This document shows positions 52,205 to 59,960 of a stretch of 64,000 bases of DNA, piece after piece. The DNA is from Celeribacter persicus (GTDB lineage: Bacteria; Pseudomonadota; Alphaproteobacteria; Rhodobacterales; Rhodobacteraceae): assembly GCF_003050785.1 (NCBI RefSeq), contig NZ_QAOH01000002.1, forward strand, positions 62,001-126,000. Reading direction: 5' to 3'. The position numbers and the translations under genes were made by a program. Every line of letters starts with the position of its first letter. Positions within the stretch are counted from its first letter, which is position 1. The notes under the pieces are model-generated. The model saw nothing but the letters and a program-made list of their open reading frames with translations. It searched no databases and was not told where the DNA came from.

Positions 52205-53194
52205 TTATGCGCAGAGATCGACCAGCACCCGACCCTTCACCCCGCCTTTGAGGATCGCCGCCCCGAGCGCAGGCAGGTCTTCGAGCGCGGCAGGCTGCAC
52301 CATCTCTTCGAGTTTTTTCATCGGCAAATCGGTTGCGATGCGGTTCCAGCAGCGGATGCGGTTCTCCTTCGGCTGCATCACGGAATCGATGCCCAGAAGG
52401 TTTACCCCCCTCAGCAGGAAGGGAATGACCGAGGCCGGCAGATCCGCTCCGCCCGCCAGCCCAACGGCGGCGACCGAACCACCGTGTTTCATCTGGCCAA
52501 GGATGCGCGCCAGCATCGCGCCGCCGACCGCATCGACGCATCCCGCCCAGGTCTCGGCTTCGAGCGGGCGTTTGACCGTCTCGTTGATCTCCTCCCGCGC
52601 CACAATACGTGTCGCCCCCAGCGACTTGAGATATCCCGCCCCCTCGGGGCGCCCGGTGACGGCGGCGACCTCATAGCCAAGATGGGCAAGAATGGCGGTG
52701 GCGACCGATCCGACGCCGCCTGAGGCGCCAGTGACCAGAACCGGCCCCTTTTCGGGCGTCAGCCCGTGGTCCTCCAGCGCCATCACCGCCAGCATGGCCG
52801 TGAACCCCGCCGTGCCGACCGCCATGGCCTGACGCATCGAAAGCCCCTCGGGCAGCGGCACGAGCCAATCGGATTTTACCCGCGCCTTCTCGGCATAACC
52901 GCCCCAATGCACCTCACCCACGCGCCAGCCGGTGAGCACCACCTTGTCTCCGGGCCTGAATTCCGGGCTCTCGGAGATCTCCACCGTCCCCGCAAAGTCA
53001 ATCCCCGGTACATGCGGATAGGTCCGCACCAGTCCGCCGCCCTTCGGCGAGAGGCACAGCCCGTCCTTGTAATTGAGCGTGGAATACTCAACTTTCACAG
53101 TGACATCGCCTTCGGGCAGGCTGTCCTCCGGAATGTCCTTGATATGCGGCTGCGCCAGCCCTTCGGCGTCCTGTTCCATGACCAGAGCTTTCAT
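52205..53194 (-). CDS. acuI: Acryloyl-CoA reductase AcuI (MDR, YhdH/YhfP)
   Basis: A 329-residue medium-chain reductase that reduces acryloyl-CoA to propionyl-CoA with NADPH. YSTLNYKDGLCLSPKGG, VPGIDFAGTVE and the cofactor motif VTGASGGVGSVATAIL are typical; it has no zinc site. ATG 53194 follows AAGGAGGACC; 27 more codons are open but cross the operators. In roseobacters AcuI handles the toxic product of DMSP or 3-hydroxypropionate breakdown and often sits with dmdA, which is absent here. The divergent GntR regulator is its likely controller. Confidence 0.92.
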   Translation of the reverse strand: MKALVMEQDAEGLAQPHIKDIPEDSLPEGDVTVKVEYSTLNYKDGLCLSPKGGGLVRTYPHVPGIDFAGTVEISESPEFRPGDKVVLTGWRVGEVHWGGYAEKARVKSDWLVPLPEGLSMRQAMAVGTAGFTAMLAVMALEDHGLTPEKGPVLVTGASGGVGSVATAILAHLGYEVAAVTGRPEGAGYLKSLGATRIVAREEINETVKRPLEAETWAGCVDAVGGAMLARILGQMKHGGSVAAVGLAGGADLPASVIPFLLRGVNLLGIDSVMQPKENRIRCWNRIATDLPMKKLEEMVQPAALEDLPALGAAILKGGVKGRVLVDLCA

Positions 53195-53233
53195 GCGGTC
53201 CTCCTTGCCAAGCTGTATGGGATTTGCCATAAA

Positions 53234-53306
53234 TGTCTGACAAATGAAACCGAGATGCAAGCAAATGTCTGACAAATGGGTCGGGCCATGATTTAAATGT
53301 CAGACA
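53234..53306. promoter_or_regulatory. Three TGTCWGACA operators spaced exactly 32 bp
   Basis: TGTCTGACA at 53234-53242 and 53266-53274 and TGTCAGACA at 53298-53306 are perfect odd palindromes in AT-rich surroundings (AAATGTCTGACAAAT twice). The distance from start to start is 32 bp each time, about three helical turns. The third covers the GntR start codon. Such sites fit FadR-subfamily GntR repressors, so the neighbouring regulator probably binds all three and represses acuI and itself. Confidence 0.8.
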
Positions 53307-54061
53307 ATAAAGAAAAACAACGCATACCCAAGGATTTGTCAACAGTGATCGCGGATGCGATCCGAGCGGACATTGTCTCGGGCAGGTTGGCGGCAGAGCA
53401 ACGCCTGCCCTCGGAAGCGGAACTGGCCGAGACCCACGGCGTGTCGCGGGCGACCGTACGGGAGGCGCTCAAACGGCTGGCCGCACAGAGCCTGATCCGC
53501 ACGAGGCGCGGCGCAACCGGTGGGGCTTTTGTGCATCGGCAAAGCTTCGAAGAGGCCTATGCCGATATGGCCTCCAAAGCCACGCTTCTGATCGGGCTGA
53601 ACGAGATCGACCTCGCCACCGCCTGCGAAGCGCGCTTTGCTTTGGAACGCGGGTGTATGAGGCTGGCTGCAAAACACCGCGAGTCAGAGCACCTTGAGAT
53701 CATGCGCCGCGAGATTACCCGGCAGAAAGACCCGGAACTGAGCGACGAGGCGTTCTGTGCCTCCGATGTGGCCTTTCACCGCGCATTGGTGGATGCGGCG
53801 GGTAATCCGGTGTTGTCCTGGCAATTGGCGGCGGCGGTCGAGGGGATCGAGCCGCTGATGAACATGATCACCTATCGCCAACGGGACCGCGATGCGGTGA
53901 TCAGCCTGCATGAGGCCATCGTCGATGCGCTTGAGGCACGGGTTGGATCGAAGCTTGAAATCCTGATCGACTATCTGCGCGATCAGACCCTGCGCACCGC
54001 CCATGCGGCGCGCGACAGCCGTGACGCCGCGCGTCGGGATATTCCGGCCCGGACACTTTGA
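53297..54061 (+). CDS. GntR/FadR-family regulator (FCD domain)
   Basis: A 254-residue regulator. Residues about 12-80 are a winged helix (IVSGRLAAEQRLPSEAELAE, GVSRATVREALKRLAAQSL); residues about 100-230 are an FCD ligand-binding domain with DVAFHRALVDAAGN and the HEAIVDALEAR end. It is divergent from acuI and its own start codon lies in an operator copy, so autoregulation is likely. Roseobacter DmdR-type GntR proteins control dmdA-acuI; this is a candidate for that role by position. Confidence 0.9.
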   Translation: MSDNKEKQRIPKDLSTVIADAIRADIVSGRLAAEQRLPSEAELAETHGVSRATVREALKRLAAQSLIRTRRGATGGAFVHRQSFEEAYADMASKATLLIGLNEIDLATACEARFALERGCMRLAAKHRESEHLEIMRREITRQKDPELSDEAFCASDVAFHRALVDAAGNPVLSWQLAAAVEGIEPLMNMITYRQRDRDAVISLHEAIVDALEARVGSKLEILIDYLRDQTLRTAHAARDSRDAARRDIPARTL

Positions 54062-54066
54062 AACAA

Positions 54067-54084
54067 TAAATTTGATCAAATTTA
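54067..54084. promoter_or_regulatory. 18-bp perfect palindrome before the binding-protein gene
   Basis: TAAATTTGATCAAATTTA lies five bases after the gntR stop and about 110 bases before the next start. It is a perfect palindrome and unlike the acuI operators. It could be an operator or promoter element for the solute-binding protein gene. Confidence 0.5.
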
Positions 54085-54194
54085 CGGCAAACTCCCTAAA
54101 AATCATCCCCCGCCATAACGCGCCCCTTGCGCGGGGCAAAACCCGTGTTAGCGTCGTCTTCCAGAACTGGTCCACTTTCAGGGAGACGACCTTC

Positions 54195-55235
54195 ATGAAC
54201 ACTTTTAAAACCCTTCTGGGCAGCGCAGCACTCACCGTCGTCGCGGGCGCCGCTTTCGCGGAAGATCCCGAGCTTCTGGTATTCGATTACTCCGGCTTCG
54301 AAGACCCCGCGTTCCACACCAAATATGCTGAGAAAAACGGGGATCAGCCGTCTTTCGCCTTCTTCGGCGAGGAAGATGAAGCGCTGCAGAAACTGGTCTC
54401 CGGGTTCAAGGCCGATGTCAGCCACGTCTGCGCCGGCTCTGTGATGAAATGGGAGGAAAGCGGCATTCTGGAGCCGTGGGACACTTCGAAAATCACCGAC
54501 TTTGCCAAGCTCGACAGCAATCTCGTCGGCAAGGATGTCGCGGCGGCCAGCGCCTATTTCATCCCGACCGATTTCGGCTCCACCGCCATTGCCTATAACA
54601 CCGAGGAAGTGCCCGCCGAGGACGTTGCCTCTCTCGAAGTATTCAAGAACCCGAAATACGAAGGCCGCATGACCCTGCCGGACAATGTCGACGATGCCTA
54701 TGCGCTGGCCTATCTCGCCACCGGCACCACAGACTGGACCACCGCCACGGACGAGCAGTTCGAAGCGGCCTCCGCTTGGTTGCGTGAGGTGCACCCCTAC
54801 CTGCGTACCTACTGGACCGACCCGGCGGAACTGGCGCAGCTGATGGCGACCGGCGAGGTTCTGATCGCCTGGGCCTGGAACGAAACCTACCCGACCCTCG
54901 TGGATGAAGGCTTCCCGGTGGGCTTCCAGCGCGAAGCGAAAGAGGGCTCCTCGCTCTGGCTTTGCGGCTATGTCAACCTGAAGGACGGCCCTGGCTCCGA
55001 GGACAAGGCCTATGACTTCATCAACGGCTTCCTCGACGCCTCCAACGCCGAGGTGTTGATGGATGCGGGCTATGGTATCTCGAACACCGAGGGCCTCGCG
55101 ACACTTGGCGAAGAGGCACTCGAAGCCGGTGGCCTCGCCCCGATCGACGCGCCGATCCTCGCTCAGTTGCCGATGTCGGTCGAACTGCGCGAAAAGCAGT
55201 CGGAAGAGTTCGAGAAGATCAAGGCAGGCTTCTAA
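54195..55235 (+). CDS. Spermidine/putrescine-type ABC solute-binding protein
   Basis: A 346-residue periplasmic binding protein of the PotD/SBP_bac_8 type. The signal peptide (LLGSAALTVVAGAAFA) ends near residue 21; FDYSGFEDPAFH, SVMKWEESGILEP, IPTDFGSTAIAYN and WAWNETYPTLVD are typical of polyamine binding proteins. AGGGAGACG lies before ATG 54195. No permease or ATPase gene follows: next is a terminator and the tmRNA gene. Ligand is not certain (polyamine, or another amine such as choline). Confidence 0.88.
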   Translation: MNTFKTLLGSAALTVVAGAAFAEDPELLVFDYSGFEDPAFHTKYAEKNGDQPSFAFFGEEDEALQKLVSGFKADVSHVCAGSVMKWEESGILEPWDTSKITDFAKLDSNLVGKDVAAASAYFIPTDFGSTAIAYNTEEVPAEDVASLEVFKNPKYEGRMTLPDNVDDAYALAYLATGTTDWTTATDEQFEAASAWLREVHPYLRTYWTDPAELAQLMATGEVLIAWAWNETYPTLVDEGFPVGFQREAKEGSSLWLCGYVNLKDGPGSEDKAYDFINGFLDASNAEVLMDAGYGISNTEGLATLGEEALEAGGLAPIDAPILAQLPMSVELREKQSEEFEKIKAGF

Positions 55236-55265
55236 GCCTCTCTTTATATTATCTTAAAACAGAAT

Positions 55266-55294
55266 CGCCGCTCTGGATGACAGGGCGGCGTTTT
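55266..55294 (+). terminator. Terminator of the binding-protein gene
   Basis: CGCCGCTCTG and CAGGGCGGCG (55266-55275, 55281-55290) pair over 10 bp with one G-U and are followed by TTTT. Confidence 0.82.
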
Positions 55295-55339
55295 CATATC
55301 TTCTCCTTCGTGGCCCCTCTTGAAACACCCGTGAGCATG

Positions 55340-55433
55340 CCTTAGATATGGGATGTCCCTTCGGGGACTATGGACATAAACGCGCTCGTAATAAGCGGAT
55401 CGGACCCGGGGGCGGTACCCGGCGTCTCCACCA
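55340..55433 (+). ncRNA. ssrA: Split tmRNA, acceptor (3') piece encoded first
   Basis: The segment ends in CGTCTCC-A-CCA (55423-55433), an encoded CCA, after a T-arm-like CCGGG-GGCGGTA-CCCGG. Its CGTCTCC pairs with GGGGACG at 55483-55489 of the coding piece to form a 7-bp acceptor stem. This order (acceptor piece before coding piece) is the permuted two-piece tmRNA of alphaproteobacteria. A GTCCC-TTCG-GGGAC hairpin (55355-55368) is near the estimated 5' end, which is uncertain. Confidence 0.85.
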
Positions 55434-55482
55434 AAATACCCCTCTTCAGTCTTCGTTTGGGACTGGCAAGAGATTGGATCAT

Positions 55483-55695
55483 GGGGACGAAATAGGATCG
55501 ACGGACGTCTAAAGGGGTTTGCTTTGTCCCGGTGAGTTACCACCGTTATCGGTACACCTAAGCTAGTTGCAAACGACAACAAAGCTCCGATGGCTCTCGC
55601 AGCGTAAGCTGTGCGAAATATCGAAATCTAAGCCCTTGGGCCTAGCAGCTTAAGGCGGGGTTCGCAGGTACCTGGCAACAGAAACCTGCATCTTC
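55483..55695 (+). ncRNA. ssrA: Split tmRNA, coding (5') piece with tag reading frame
   Basis: It begins GGGGACGAAATAGGATCGAC, the usual tmRNA 5' end. The tag frame from resume codon GCA 55569 to TAA 55605 reads ANDNKAPMALAA, ending in LAA for ClpXP. The 3' part has a GCAGGT/ACCTGC stem (55664-55689); the exact end is estimated. tmRNA rescues stalled ribosomes with SmpB. A 49-base spacer (55434-55482), presumably removed by processing, separates the two pieces. The 235 bases after it (55701-55935) show no feature. Confidence 0.92.
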
Positions 55696-55935
55696 CCATA
55701 CAGTTACAAGACAAAATCAAGGCATCACATGAAACCGTAGTCTTGGCGCGACCGAACGAATTCTCCTGTGCACTCCTGCCATTCTCACACTGGTAATTTT
55801 GCAATCTGCAACGGCTGACGTAACGTCCACACAGATATTTGCTGTTTTGCATCGCTTTTAGCGCCGCCGGAAAGGTTTCGTTCAGACTTTTTGCGCAAAA
55901 TCTCCCGTGACGCGAACATCAAGGGAGATCGTCTC

Positions 55936-56361
55936 ATGACAGGCATGAACCTTCTGAAAGCCTGGTATGACAAGGTATGGGTACAGGGCGATCTGAACGC
56001 CGTGGCCGAGTTCTTCGACACCGAGGCGCTGGCCTCCGGGCTGATGAGCGATTTCGCCGCACAGCTTGAGGATTTCCAGACCCTTGTCCCGGCTGTGCGT
56101 CATGCGCTGCGCAATATCACGATTTCCGTAGAGGATTCGATGGAAATGGGCGACAAGGTCTGGGCTCGCATGACGCTGCACGCCCAAAAGGCCGAGGATA
56201 TGACCCCGATCCACATCTCCGGTCAGGTCATGGTGCGGCTCAAGGATAGCAAGATCATCGAGGCGCACAACAATTACGATTTCGTCAGCTATTTCGAACA
56301 GATGGGCAATCTGCCGAAGGATTCGGTCGCGCTCATGCTTGCGGGGGAAACGCTGGCCTGA
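55936..56361 (+). CDS. NTF2/SnoaL-like domain protein
   Basis: A 141-residue cone-fold protein of the SnoaL-like polyketide-cyclase group. LLKAWYDKVWVQGDLNAVAEFFD is the usual first helix and strand; the later RMTLHAQ and HISGQVMVRLKDSKIIEAHNNYDF are strands lining the pocket. AGGGAGATC lies before ATG 55936. The fold covers many enzymes and binding proteins; no function can be assigned. It is 130 bases upstream of the phytochelatin-synthase-like gene. Confidence 0.82.
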   Translation: MTGMNLLKAWYDKVWVQGDLNAVAEFFDTEALASGLMSDFAAQLEDFQTLVPAVRHALRNITISVEDSMEMGDKVWARMTLHAQKAEDMTPIHISGQVMVRLKDSKIIEAHNNYDFVSYFEQMGNLPKDSVALMLAGETLA

Positions 56362-56490
56362 CACGAGCCGCGCACGGTTTTTCTTGCTTTTGAATGGCTT
56401 TGTCTGACTGTGAAACGGACGAGCCTGTGCGACGACTCGCGCGCACAGCACCGCCCGTTTTCATACCCTATTTTCTCTGGCAGGTGATCC

Positions 56491-57249
56491 ATGAAACCCA
56501 CTGACCTGACACTGTCCTCCGCAGTCCTGTTCATTGCCCTCGCCCAGCCGGGCCTCGCACAGAACGCCCCCCTGCCGAAACTCGGCCCTAATGCCATTCC
56601 CGTCACGCAGGCGACGGAGTATCTGCGCAGCGCGCCCGCGCCGGATTACTGGGCCTTTGCCGAATTCGTGAAGCCGCAATTCACCACCTCCGCCTGCGGC
56701 GTCGCCTCCGTCACCGCCGCCATCAACGGGCTTGCGGGGCTTCCGGCCAATGCCGAGGACACCGTGATGACCCAACCCGACCTGCTTGAGGCCGTGGGCG
56801 ATGCACATTGGTCGGAAATTTCCGCCGAGGGCGGCGACGGGGTCATGTTCGACGAGCTTGTGACCTATGCAACCGAAGCCCTGCCCGTCGCCGGTCTTGA
56901 GGGCTACGCGGTCAGTATCTTTAAGCCGACGGATAACAGTGCCGAGAGCCTTGCCACCTTGCGCCATTGGCTCGCACTCAATGAAGAAAGCGCGGATGAC
57001 GCGATGCTGGTCTATTTCAATCAGGGCGTCGTGACCGGCGATTGGGACGGACCGCATGTTTCCGTGATCGGAGCCTATGACGCCGCCAAGGATGCGGTGC
57101 TGATCCTTGAGGTCGATCAGGAGTGGTACATCCCCTACTGGACTCCGGCGCCGGTGCTGCTTGAGGCGATGCTGAAACCGACGTCCGATGAGCATGGCGT
57201 GCTTGAGGGGCAGACTGGCGGCTTTGTCCGCCTTGCGCCTGCAAACTGA
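56491..57249 (+). CDS. Phytochelatin-synthase-family protein, exported
   Basis: A 252-residue papain-like protein. A signal peptide (residues 1-24, ending GLAQ) is followed by the PCS domain: the nucleophile Cys69 in FTTSACGVASVTAAING, and His189 in GPHVSVIGAYD. Where plant and cyanobacterial enzymes have the catalytic Asp in LILDV, this has Glu207 (LILEVDQ), with Asp209 two residues on. Bacterial PCS-like proteins mostly hydrolyse glutathione to gamma-Glu-Cys. Export to the periplasm and chrA just downstream suggest a thiol/metal link, by inference. Confidence 0.85.
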   Translation: MKPTDLTLSSAVLFIALAQPGLAQNAPLPKLGPNAIPVTQATEYLRSAPAPDYWAFAEFVKPQFTTSACGVASVTAAINGLAGLPANAEDTVMTQPDLLEAVGDAHWSEISAEGGDGVMFDELVTYATEALPVAGLEGYAVSIFKPTDNSAESLATLRHWLALNEESADDAMLVYFNQGVVTGDWDGPHVSVIGAYDAAKDAVLILEVDQEWYIPYWTPAPVLLEAMLKPTSDEHGVLEGQTGGFVRLAPAN

Positions 57250-57310
57250 GTGACTTGATCGGCCGGGGCGGCTACCAAGGGCGAAACGGATTTTCAGCTA
57301 CGAGCGCCGC

Positions 57311-58600
57311 ATGACGCCCCAGCCACACCAGTCTCCGCCCCTTAACCCGCCTCTCCCCGCCTTTCTCAGGAGTTTCGCACGCATCGGCATTCTGTCCTTT
57401 GGCGGCCCCGCCGCACAGATCGCCGTGATGCACCGCGAACTGGTCGAGGAACGGCGCTGGATGGAAGAGGGCGGGTTTCTCTCCGCGCTCTCGTTCTGCA
57501 TGATGCTGCCCGGCCCCGAGGCGATGCAGCTTGCGACCTATTGCGGCTGGCGGCTCAAAGGCGTGCCCGGCGGGATCGTGGCCGGGCTGTTTTTCGTTCT
57601 GCCCGGCGCGCTCGTGATGCTGGCGCTGTCCGTGCTCTATGCCGGTTACGGCCATCTGCCCGCCTCCGAGGCGCTGTTTCTCGGCGTCAAGGCAACTGTG
57701 GTGATCGTCGTGATACAAGCGCTTCTGCGGCTCGCACGCAAGGCGCTCGGAACACCGGCACGAAAAACACTGGCCGTTGCGTCCTTTGTCCTGATCGCGG
57801 GGTTTGCCACACCTTTCCCGCTCATCGTGTTCGGCGCGGCGCTGATCGGCGCAGTTACAAGCCGCACGACACCAGAGCCTGTCACCGCCCCGAAGGCGAC
57901 CCACTTGCCCCGCACGCTTGCCATATGGGGTACGCTTTGGATGGCACCTCTGGCGCTTTTGTGGGCGACGGGTCAGGAGCGGCTTCTGGCCATCGGTGTC
58001 TTTTTCTCGAAACTCGCGGTGGTGACCTTCGGCGGCGCTTACGCGGTGCTCGCCTATATGTCGCAAGAGGTGGTCACGGCAAAGGGCTGGCTCGCCCCCG
58101 AGGCGATGCTCGACGGGCTGGGTCTGGCTGAGACCACGCCCGGTCCGCTGATCCTCGTGACCGAATTCGTCGGCTACATGGCCGCCACACCTCTGGGGGC
58201 ATTCGGTGGCCTCGCGGGTGCGCTTGTGACGCTTTGGGTCACCTTTATCCCCTGTTTTCTCTGGATTTTCGCAGGCGCGCCCTACATCGACTGGATCGCC
58301 AGCCGGCCTAGGCTCGATGCCGCATTGAAATCCGTAACGGCGGCTGTCGTGGGCGTCATCGCCTCGCTGTCGTGGTGGTTCGCGCTGCATGTGTTCTTCG
58401 CGCGCATTTCCGAGCCCCGCTTCGGCCCCTTGCGACTCACCCTGCCCGATCCGGCCAGTTTCGAGCCGCGCGCGGCCCTTCTTGCGGCCCTCGCCGCTCT
58501 GCTGCTTTTCGGGTTGAAACGCTCGCTCATGCTCACCATCGCCCTTGTGGCCTTGGCCGGGTTGGGGCTCGGCCAGACTGCCGGTCTCAGCATACGGTGA
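57311..58600 (+). CDS. chrA: Chromate transporter, long-chain ChrA
   Basis: A 429-residue ChrA with two homologous CHR halves. The first has FGGPAAQIAVMHRELV and LPGPEAMQLATYCGW, the second FGGAYAVLAYMSQEVV and TTPGPLILVTEFVGY. The two FGG and PGP motif sets are complete, so the protein is a full-length efflux pump for chromate (or sulphate-like anions). It follows the PCS-like gene by 61 bases on the same strand. Confidence 0.94.
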   Translation: MTPQPHQSPPLNPPLPAFLRSFARIGILSFGGPAAQIAVMHRELVEERRWMEEGGFLSALSFCMMLPGPEAMQLATYCGWRLKGVPGGIVAGLFFVLPGALVMLALSVLYAGYGHLPASEALFLGVKATVVIVVIQALLRLARKALGTPARKTLAVASFVLIAGFATPFPLIVFGAALIGAVTSRTTPEPVTAPKATHLPRTLAIWGTLWMAPLALLWATGQERLLAIGVFFSKLAVVTFGGAYAVLAYMSQEVVTAKGWLAPEAMLDGLGLAETTPGPLILVTEFVGYMAATPLGAFGGLAGALVTLWVTFIPCFLWIFAGAPYIDWIASRPRLDAALKSVTAAVVGVIASLSWWFALHVFFARISEPRFGPLRLTLPDPASFEPRAALLAALAALLLFGLKRSLMLTIALVALAGLGLGQTAGLSIR

Positions 58601-58662
58601 CCCCTTTCCTTGGCCGCAGAATCCCGTATGCTGCGAGACAGGATGAAAGAAAGGACCCAAGG

Positions 58663-59154
58663 ATGGCCAAAACCATCGACTACGGCAACCTGATGCATGA
58701 CGCCATGCGCGGTCTGATCCGCAAGGTGCTTGAAGGCGTGGCCCGTGACGGCCTGCCGGGGGAACATCATTTCTTCATCACTTTCGACACGATGCACCCG
58801 GATGTGGAACTGGCTGACTGGCTGTCGGACCGCTATCCCGAGGAAATGACCATCGTCATTCAGCACTGGTTCGACAATCTCGAAGTTTCCGAGGACGGGT
58901 TCGCGATCACGCTGAATTTCGGCGACAGCCCGGAACCGCTCTACATCCCCTATGACGCGATTCGAACTTTCGTTGACCCTTCTGTCGAATTCGGCTTGCG
59001 TTTCGAGACGCAGGAATACGATGTCGAGGAAATGGACGAGGACGAGATTCCGCACGATGCCGAAGTGACCTCTTTCGAACCGAAGGAAGAAAACGGCAAA
59101 AGTGCCGGACCGAAAGAGGCGGAAATCGTCTCCCTCGACAAGTTCCGCAAGTAA
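58663..59154 (+). CDS. sspB: ClpXP adaptor SspB, alphaproteobacterial type
   Basis: A 163-residue SspB-fold protein (IDYGNLMHDAMRGLIRKVLEG; HFFITFDTMHP; VIQHWFDNLEVSEDGFAITLNF, part). The core binds ssrA-tagged proteins, and the acidic linker ends in IVSLDKFRK, the ClpX-docking tail. ATG 58663 follows AAAGGA. Its partner tmRNA is 3 kb upstream and encodes a tag ending LAA. Confidence 0.92.
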   Translation: MAKTIDYGNLMHDAMRGLIRKVLEGVARDGLPGEHHFFITFDTMHPDVELADWLSDRYPEEMTIVIQHWFDNLEVSEDGFAITLNFGDSPEPLYIPYDAIRTFVDPSVEFGLRFETQEYDVEEMDEDEIPHDAEVTSFEPKEENGKSAGPKEAEIVSLDKFRK

Positions 59155-59282
59155 ACTTCCGCAGGCGAAACCGGCTTTCTGACGGGTTTGAAACAGGCCT
59201 GTGAATTTTCCGCAACAATGCCGTGTCCCCACTTGTTTTGAGAGGTCGCTCCGCGCACCTCTGTGACAAACAGGAGGATGCC

Positions 59283-59840
59283 ATGCCCCGCGATTTTGCC
59301 GTGTTTCTCGGAGAGATGATCCGCAACCCTGACGAGGTGCGCGCCATTGCCCCCTCTTCCTCCGGAGCGGCGCGCCTGATGACAGCGGGGGTCGAAGACG
59401 TCTCAGGCCCTGTCGTCGAAATCGGTCCGGGCACAGGGGCCTTCACCAAAGCGATCCTCGCCCGTGGCGTGGCCCCCGAGCGGCTGACGCTTCTGGAACT
59501 GAACCCACGGTTTTGCGACGAGTTGCGCGAGAAATTTCCCGGCGTAACCGTGCTCAACCGCTCTGCGGAAGACATCCGCGAGATCGGGCTTGCCGGTGTC
59601 GGTGCGGTGATCTCCGGCGTGCCGGTTCTGGCGAAACCGGAGCTGCAACGCGCCGTCGTGGGCCGCGCCTTTGAGGTTATGGGACCGGACGCGTTCTTTA
59701 CCCAGATCACCTATGCCAACAGCTCACCGGTGACACCCGCAATGCAGGCGGAACTGGGGCTTTCTTCGGTGAAACGCGGCACGGTCTGGGCCAATCTGCC
59801 GCCCGCAAGGGTGTTCGAATACCGCCGCCAGCCGGGTTGA
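59283..59840 (+). CDS. SAM-dependent methyltransferase (PmtA/rRNA-methylase-like)
   Basis: A 185-residue class I methyltransferase. Motif I VVEIGPGTGAFTKAIL near residue 42 is followed by LTLLELNPRFCDEL and the motif IV-like GAVISGVPVL. Such proteins are close to phosphatidylethanolamine N-methyltransferases of the Rhodobacter PmtA type and to KsgA-like enzymes; I cannot decide between lipid and other substrates. AGGAGG precedes ATG 59283. Confidence 0.8.
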   Translation: MPRDFAVFLGEMIRNPDEVRAIAPSSSGAARLMTAGVEDVSGPVVEIGPGTGAFTKAILARGVAPERLTLLELNPRFCDELREKFPGVTVLNRSAEDIREIGLAGVGAVISGVPVLAKPELQRAVVGRAFEVMGPDAFFTQITYANSSPVTPAMQAELGLSSVKRGTVWANLPPARVFEYRRQPG

Positions 59841-59876
59841 CGCGCGTCGCTTGGGATTTTAGCGCAAACAACGACC

Positions 59877-59896
59877 ATGTATGCCTCGGTATACAT
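59877..59896. promoter_or_regulatory. Inverted repeat upstream of fumC
   Basis: ATGTAT (59877-59882) and ATACAT (59891-59896) are inverted with an 8-base spacer, about 65 bases before the fumC start. It may be an operator; nothing else supports it. Confidence 0.3.
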
Positions 59897-59960
59897 TGCA
59901 AGCGCCGGGGCGAGGCTCTATAGCCATGGCGAACGATTTCAGAGCCAGGGAGATCCCCCG

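Noticed and set aside
55244-55582. 112-codon minus-strand frame over the tmRNA
   Set aside because: It is opposite structured RNA on both pieces and has no protein features.
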